Below are positions 39,301-48,300 of a DNA stretch of 64,000 nucleotides, in pieces; position 1 is the stretch's first letter, and the number at the start of each line of letters is the position of its first letter. Below the pieces are notes generated by a model. That model was not told where the DNA came from. It searched no databases and saw only the letters and a list, made by a program, of their open reading frames with translations. The position numbers were made by a program, and so were the translations under genes. Source of the DNA: Teredinibacter franksiae. GTDB taxonomy: Bacteria; Pseudomonadota; Gammaproteobacteria; Pseudomonadales; Cellvibrionaceae. The stretch covers positions 434,001 to 498,000 of the forward strand of contig NZ_JACJUV010000001.1 in the NCBI RefSeq assembly GCF_014218805.1, given 5' to 3'.

Positions 39301-42300
39301 CCCGAAAACTGAAGCAATGGGCCACCGGCTGTCAACTGTAGGGCTTCGACTGCACCGCCATCTATAGTCCAAGTGGAATTGTCTGAGTAGCGAGAAACCA
39401 AGTAATCGTTCGCCGTATCTTCTGCCGTGGAACCACCCCGTAACGTTAGTCCTAAGCCCCCCGCATCTATATTAAATGTATCTTCGCCGCCAAAACCTTC
39501 TGCGGTATCGACAGATGCGGCAGAAATATCAAAACGATCAACACCAACACCACCACGTACAATTTCGATGTTACTGAAATCAATAACTGCTCCACCGTGA
39601 GTTAGCGAAGGAGCAGTATCTATAGTCCAAATCGCACCACCCGAATGGGTTGTTTGCACAACATTTTGCGTTCCGCCACCACCATTAATAACAAGTGCAA
39701 TGTTCGACGTTAGCAGGGTAAAAATATCGTTATCGCCCTCGCCATTCGCCACATTCAGGCCAGCCGCCGAGATATTAAACTGATCTTCGCCATCACTGCC
39801 TTCAGCAATTTCTATACCGGAAAAAACGACAGAACCACCACCATTAGCGGCTACATTTTGAGAAACACTCGCGTCTACAGTCCACGTAGCATCGCTGCCG
39901 TATTGTAGATCCAATACATCGCCGCCAAGCGCCGCGTGCGCACCACCGGCAACCGTAATTGCGACACTCGCATTTTGAATGTTAAATTGGTCGTCACCCG
40001 CCAAACCGTTTATTTGAGATACCACAGAGCTAGACACATTAAACGTATCGACCGCCGCACCGCCGTTTATTATCTCTATTCCACTAAAAGAAGATGTATC
40101 GCCACCGGCGGAAAGACCAAAACTGTTACTCGAACCAGCAATTGTCCACGTTGTCGCATCGGTATATAAACTGCCAATCGAAAGCGTATCGTCGAAAATG
40201 TCAGCTGCTGCGCCGAAGTATTCTCCGTAGTAATTAATATCCAAACTGGATTGATTTACATTAAATGTATCGCTACCACCCGCCCCCTCAACATTCAATA
40301 CCGTGGCCTGAGTTACATTAAAAGTATCCTCACCTTCGCCACCACGTACTGTCTCAATATTGGCAAACCCTAAAGTAGCCAAGCCATTTTCTACGGAAGG
40401 TGAACCATCGATAGTCCAAGTAACATCTGTGCTATGGTTTAATACCAACACATCTGTACCGGCTGTAACATCCACTCCGTTATCGCCGAATATAGCGGGG
40501 GCAATATTTAAAGCGACAGAAAAAATATCGCTGCCTGCATCACCATAAAGTGTTGCAACCGAAGCGGCATCTACATTGAACTGGTCGACACCTTCGGAAC
40601 CGTGGGCCACCTCAATACCCGAGAACGTAATGGTTCCGGTGGCGGCTACCGTTTCGTCCGTGCCGCCATTTAATGTCCAGGTGGCGCTATTCGAATAGGC
40701 CAAATCGAGCGTATCACCAGCCGCACCACTTGCCCCGCCAGAAATAGCTAAATTTAGGTTAGCGTTATCAACCGTAAACGTATCGTTACCGGCATTACCG
40801 GAAACATCGGTAAAACTGTGGGAAATATCAAAACTATCATTTCCGTCACCGCCCACTAGTACTTGCATGCCACTAAAGGTATTTACATCCACTGTACCAG
40901 CACCGGCAGAAGTGGACGCCCAAGCCACATCTGACCCACTGTTGCTGACGAGGGTTATTTGATTATCACCTGTACCACCGTTATAGGTGGCGGCACCAAT
41001 CAAACCGCTTTGACTAACCTCAAACTCATCATTCGCAGAACCGCCGGTAAGTGTTGTAATATTTTGGAGACTTTGCACGCGGCGCGTTTCTGTTTGCGCA
41101 CCGGTATTTTCTTCGATATAAGCCGCCGCACTGGTAACAATAAACCGACTATCTAAATTAGGGCCGGTAATGCTGTTACTACCGCCCTGACCATCGATTA
41201 ATGTACTGACACTCCCAACGTCAAGGCCTGTATCGACCAATACAAACGCATCATTTCCCTCACTGCCCAAAAGCGTTTGAATATTGCCAAAGGTCATTCC
41301 CTCAACGCTACCACTGTCTGCGTTAGTTATTTGCCAGTTAACATTGGCACTGTCGGTTAAATCTAATTGGTTAACACCACCGCTACCGCCGTCAATAGCA
41401 CCCGAGAATGTACTAACTAGGGCAAAAGTATCATTGCCAGTATTGCCGTTAAGCGCTTCTATGCCGGTGAAAGATTGAATTATTCGCGTACCATCCGCAA
41501 AAGATATTTGTACATAACGTTCTGAATCGCTAACAACAAAGTGCGCGCCGGAAGTGAAGCTCGTAATAGAATCTGTACCGCCAGCCCCACCCGATAACGT
41601 ACTGGTAATACTCGCCGTAGTAGTGCTTAGATTAAATGCATCATCGGTATTAGCACCACCAGAGACATTATTGAAATTTTCAAACTGAATAGATTCTGAA
41701 AGCCCGGTGAACAATACATTCCCGTCGTTCTCTTGGGTAATATTCCACGTAGCGGAACCCTCTACACTACTGGCTATACCAATCGTACTGTTCGTATTAT
41801 TCCCGCGATACGACTCAATATCAGAAAAACCGGTAACGCCTGCGCCAGCGCTTAATTGAATAGAAATTGGGCCCACTGCATTTTGGTAACTGAGCGTGTC
41901 TACACCAACATCACTACCACCCGAGGCTCCGGCAATACTACCGGCATCTTCAACAATAAAAATATCGTTACTGTTATTTCCCACCAATGCAGTAATATCA
42001 ATAAAACCTGCAACCAAATCGCCAATATCAGCATCGGCATTAGCCTGGCTACTACTAACAAAACCGTCATTCTCGCCGTCAATCACCCACCACGTATTCG
42101 CATTGCTACCCTTTAATGTGTCAGCACCGTCAACCGTAAAACCACCACCTGTAATGGAGCCCCCAATAGAGCCTCCCGCCAGCGTAAAGGTGTCGTTATT
42201 CGTACCACCCTCCAATTGTGAAAAATTTGTAAACGCAATACCAACATTTAATGCACCGGAATTGGTGCCGGTGATACTCCATTCATTTTCAACATTATCG

Positions 42301-45300
42301 GCACCAAGGGTATTGGTGTTAGCGGCATTCGCCTCAAGCGAAGAAAAACCACTAACCTCCAATACGGTATCGCTGGCGGAACCAGCAGCTAAATCGATAA
42401 TTAGCTCTGAACTATAGGCCGTTGCATTTAGCGTATCGGTACCAGAGCCTTCAAGCACTTCCAAGCTTGAAAAATTGGTAACGTAGGTAACGGGTGCGGC
42501 AGCGCCATCGGTGAGGCTATTGGTTGCAGCAAGAATAAATTCGGAATTACTGCCGGGAGATACGAGGGTGTCGAGGTCGTCACCACCATTAATGGATGAA
42601 ACGTTGGCAGTAGACGCAATTACAAACCTATCGTTACCCGTTCCACCGTCCAGGTTACCGGTAGTAGTTCCAGCAATGCTAAAAACATCGGCGTCATCAC
42701 CACCCATAATATTCGCAGTGAGTGTTACATCAGTATTTACGGTAAAGGTATCAGCTCCACCTAAACCCGCAATTTCACTCTCCCTGCCAACAATACTGCT
42801 ATCAACATTTGCCCCAACGTTAAAAGCATCTACTTCGCCATCCCCCCAAAGCGTATTAAAACCCGCAAAGGTAAAAGAGGACACCGAATCACCTTCAGTA
42901 TCAAGCCCCTCGACAGTGCCATCATTAACATCACTTACACTCCAACGTGTACTTGCAGTTGAAGCGGCATCGTTAACAATCAATAATGAACGGTACGTAC
43001 CGGTACCATCGGCATCATTACCAATTGCCCCTTCAAAACCCACCGCCGACATTTCAAAGTCGTCAACTATATCGTCAGTTGCAGTCAGCGTGCCCACCGA
43101 AACAGCAATGTCGCCATCGTAGCCAGATAAATTCAGTAAATCGGTGCCTACACCACCTACCAGGCTTTCGATACTCGTATAAACCACATAAGGTACGGCT
43201 GGGCTGGTTTCCAAGGCAACGTTACCTGCGCCCACGCCCGTTACCGCCCAGGCATTATCGATACCACTCACGTCAAAGGCAGCCAATACGTCGTTTCCGT
43301 CGCCACCGTCAATGGCATTAACATCTCCATACTCGCTCGCGCTGGTGTATATAAATTCAAAACGGTCTACACCGCTACCACCGTGTAATTCCTCCATACT
43401 GGAAAACGAGGTTGCTTCCGCAACTGCTGTGGTGGTGTAGCGATAGCTACCGGTATTTTCGTTGGTAATACGCCAGGTACTGTTGGTATCCAGTCCTGCG
43501 CCGCCATCAGCTGCGCCATTCAAAACATCGTTCAGCGCCGCACTACCGGTTAACGTTTCTATCCCCGAAAAGCCAATAACGTAAACAGGTGTATCCGATT
43601 CGGTTGGGGCTACCTGAGAGAAATAATGGTAATTGCCCGACGTTTCGGTACCTAAATACCAAGCATTACTGCCGCCCGACGATTGCTGTGATACCAGTGA
43701 ATTTTCGCCGCCACGACCCTCTACAGAAGTAACCAATGGAGCCGTGGTTGTATTAATATTGAAAATATCGCCGCCATCGCCGCCAACCAAGGTTTCAATG
43801 GTTGTGAGAGTTGATGTACGCGCTACACTGCCGGCGTCGTCCCAACTGGCCAGTTCACTGCCACCGTCTATTATCCAGGTAACATCTGCCGTAAAATCAA
43901 TTTGCACACTGTCGGTATCGTCACCGCCAGTTATCGCGTAATTGAGCGTATCCGTTTTAAGAAAGAAGTCGTCATTCCCCGCACCACCAACCAGTGTTCC
44001 GGTTGCATTGGCAGAAAGGTTAAAATCATCGTCGCCGCCTCGGCCATCGATACTAAATGTAATGGCCGTATTTACATTAAATGTATCTGCACCGCCACCG
44101 GCGTTCACAGCATCTACCCCTGAAAATGATACGGTTCTATCGATCGTTGAATTCCACGTTGCATCAGGTGTTCCATCAAATAACCAAGTGGTATCTACGC
44201 TGTGATCGATATTCAGTGTATCGGTATCAGTACCGCCTGTAATGATGAGTGAATTAATATCTTCGGAAAGCGTAAAGATATTGGCGCCATTGCCTGCCGT
44301 AATGGCATTAACAGCCGTGGTGCTGGATACCGTATAAACATCGGCCGCCGAACCTCCAACCAAACTTTCTACACCTGCAAAGCTTACGCTGTAATCGGCG
44401 CTAACAGCCCCGGCGTCAGCATCGTGATCCCAAGCTCCCGTGTTAGAGCCGTCAATAATCCAATTATTCGCAACATTATGGGTAAGCGTTAATGTGTCTT
44501 GCGCGCTATCAGAACCCGTATCGTTAATCGACAAACCATCAACATTTAAACCAACATCAAACGCATCTGCGCCGGCAGCGCCATCTATTACATTTACATT
44601 GCCTCCCGTAACCGTGAAGGTATCGCCAGCACCACCACCAATAACAGTAGTAATATCGCTAAACGCAATATTCCAACTAATAGCGTCGGGGTCCACACCT
44701 GTTACCCATGCAACTGTATCGGTGCCATCCAAGCCCCAAACTTGTGCGGTATCAATATCAATTTCGAGAGAGTTACTCCCTTCTGCGCCATCAAAAGAGA
44801 GGTTACCAAAATCCGAATCTGCAAAATTCTGAACAACGAAATCGTCATCACCTTCGCCACCAATAAAAGCTTCTATATCGGTAAACACCACAGTACCATC
44901 GCGATTATCGGTGTCGACACCCCACCATACGTCGGAAGTACCTGCTTCGTTTATTGTCCAGGTATTGTCTTCTCCGTTGTCAATTTCCAGCTCATCAACA
45001 TTACCACCGCCATCAACGTCCGTAACACTGAAGCTACCTGTTAAACTAAAGTCATCCGTATTACTCCCGCCTTCAAGTAATTGAATACTGGTAAATGTAA
45101 TATCACTGTTGTAGGAATTACCACCATCACTAATCACCCAAGTACTGGCTACGCTGTCACCCCTAAACGTATTCTCCCCACCACCGCCATCAAAACTAGC
45201 GGAAAATGCAACGCCAACTGTTTCGTTTGCTACAAATACGTCATTACCTACACCACCGGTTAGAGTAGAAAAATCGTTAAACTGTACAACTTGAGTGCTT

Positions 45301-48300
45301 GTATCAACGGCATCACCGCTGTAGGTTACACCGAAATTTACTTGGCCGTCGTTTGTCCCATCGAGCGCTGTACCGCCGTCGCCGTCGTCCCCCAAAACAA
45401 CCCAGTAATTTCCCTCGGTATCACTGGGTTCACTCGCATATTCAAGCGTAACTTCCGAACTGCTACCGGAAAATGCAGTCACAACTTCAATAGCACTAAT
45501 ATCAACTCGGTCACTAGCTGTTGCGTCTGGCGCAATAGCAACTGAGGCATCTACGTCATAATTAATTGTTAGTGTATCATCGCCTGCACCACCATCAATT
45601 AAGCCACTGATGGTGGCAATATTATTAACTGTGAAATTATCTGCCCCATCACCACCAGCAATCGCTTCAATGCCGCTAAAGGACACATCGGTATCACCAT
45701 CTGCTGCAGAATCTATTGTAGAAGTACTATCAACAACCCAATTATTGGTTTGAGCAACAGTAATAACATCAACTGCATTCTCAACCACACTAAAGGTATG
45801 CAGCAGGGTATTGGCTACGAGCGTATCGTTACCATTACCACCAGCAATTGTTAAATCAAAACCATCGGCACCCACAATAAAATAATCATCAGCTGTTCCA
45901 CCGGTTCCAGTTTCCAAGCTTTCAAACCGGTTAACATAAATCGTATCACCGCTATTGAGTTTGCGATCACTATTGTTATCGGTAAATAGCTGGCCGTAGC
46001 GAGTATCTATTACGGAGTCACCCGCTTCATTTAGAACACCATCGTGACCAAATACCCAAGTATTATTTGTATCGAGTGCTTGAAGCGTATCGGTTCCTTC
46101 GCCACCTTGTATTGTTCCACTTATTGAGCCGGTAGCACTGAGTACAAAATTATCGACGTTATCGCCGCCGGTAAGGTTTTCTATATTTGTGAAGGATACA
46201 TTTGAATTAAGGGTGCCCATGTTTGAATCAGTAATGGCCCATGCGTTGACAGCATTGCCCGAGAGCGTTGGGCCAAACAGCGTTTGACTCCCTGTTGCAT
46301 CTGCGTATGTAACGAACGCGTAATCTGTTTCTTCGAAATTAGCATCGATATACTCACCAATAACAACCGCATGGTTTAAAGCTTCATCATAAGTAATCTG
46401 TGCACTGCCCGAGTCACCACCTAACCAAACTTGATACCAGCCTTCTGCTCCTGCAGAGCCGCCTTGCACACCCTCAGCAAGAGTGCCACTAGCCACATTA
46501 AAGTTATTCCCAATAACTGCATTATTGGAAACTATAAAAATTTCCCCGCCGCTGCCACTAACAGGCCCACTGGCGTGCCCCGCCCTGTAATTCCCGGTAT
46601 CACCACCATCGGCATCAATGAGGCCCGTTATCGAAACGGTATTACCAACCAGTACAACGCTGCCAGCGTTACCGCCACTGGCACCTTCGTCTTGGTCAGC
46701 ACTACCTCCGGAAATACCATCAGCACCAGCGCCTCCGATACCACCCGCAACCGAAAGATCGCCAGTAACACTAACGTCAGCGGCCACTAAAGTAATGGCA
46801 CCGCCTTTACCGCCAACACCTCGATCTAACGCAGTGCCATCATCGTCAGTCGCAACTGTACCAGTTGGATTTCCGCCGGCATTTCTGGTGTGTATTGCCT
46901 CGTCCCCCACACCAAAACCACCTTCCGCAATTAAGTCAACGCCCGCGGCTATTGACAGCAACCCGCTCGCCGCAGAGAGTGTTATTGAACCTGCATGGCC
47001 GCCTCTACCCGGGTCTTCAGAATCATCTCCAGAGGCGTTTCCTCCAGACACATCAATACTGCCAACCTGAATACAAGAGCTTACTAACGAGCTGCAAGCA
47101 GAGGTTAAGCTTACAGCACCACCATTACCTCCCCACCGGCCTTCCTGACTACTACTTGTACGATAAAAAGCATCTCCACCAACGACAGAAATATCATTGG
47201 TAACGCCAATACTACCCAGAGCATTTAATGCGATACTGCCCCCAGCAAAACCATCACTGCTATCCGACCCGTTACTGTATTCAGACGCACTCCATCCGTT
47301 GGCGGTTAAAGCCGTTGCGGAAATATTGCCGTTGTGGGCAGTAAGCGTAATATTTCCACCGTTTTCTCGGCCAACTGCACTGGTATTTAATGTACCCAGC
47401 GTAATGCCAGAGGCATAAATGGTTACGTCTATTCCAGGGGCGGTTATGGCAAAACCGGAATCCATGGAAAAGATGCCTGAGGTTATGCCGTCCCCTGGTT
47501 CAGGAGTAGGTAAGGGGGGGTCCGGCGCAGGAATCAAAGACCCCACTATACTATCCCAGTCTCCTTGTTGTACGTGGTAGTGACCCGCATCGGCGATGAA
47601 GGTAATGTCCGTGATACTTGTATCAGTTAAATCTAATCCCTCGTCAGAAACGATTGAAATATTATTAAGTGCTTCTAGTACCACTGAGCCACTTACTGCG
47701 GCACTAAAGGTAATAGGATCAATTTCTAGAGTACCGTTGGCGGGCGAATAAAATGGAGCATCTTCGTTATCAATGGCGTCATCTAAAAAGAAAGTCGAAA
47801 TTTCGATATTCAACGGGTCAAACAAAACAGTGCCGCTCTCGCCATTACTCGCAGAAACATCCACACGCCCGTCAAAGGTGAGCGAATTCGCCGATATCTC
47901 GACAAAACCGCCATCACCACTAGCAGTTCCACCAGTAGAAAAAGCGGTACCAAAAAAACGATTAACGCTGTTTGCCCAATTAATAAGCGTACCGCCATTA
48001 CCACTTATCAGCGCACTCGAATTCAGGGAAACTCCCTGGCCCACATAAAGTCGATCGGCATTGGGCAGAAAGGCATTCCTTCCCTTGTAATCACCACCGA
48101 TATAAATATCACCACCACCGCTTAGCCCCGAAGCATTTACGCTAGCACTGCCTAAAAGGCCAACTCGATTACCTAACAGTTTTACTGTGCCACCAATACC
48201 GGCTTTACTATTGGCTACAGTAACTACGGCTTGTTCAACTAACAACAGGGTATCTTGCGCATGTAGCTCAATATCACCACCGGCGGCCTCCACCAAACCG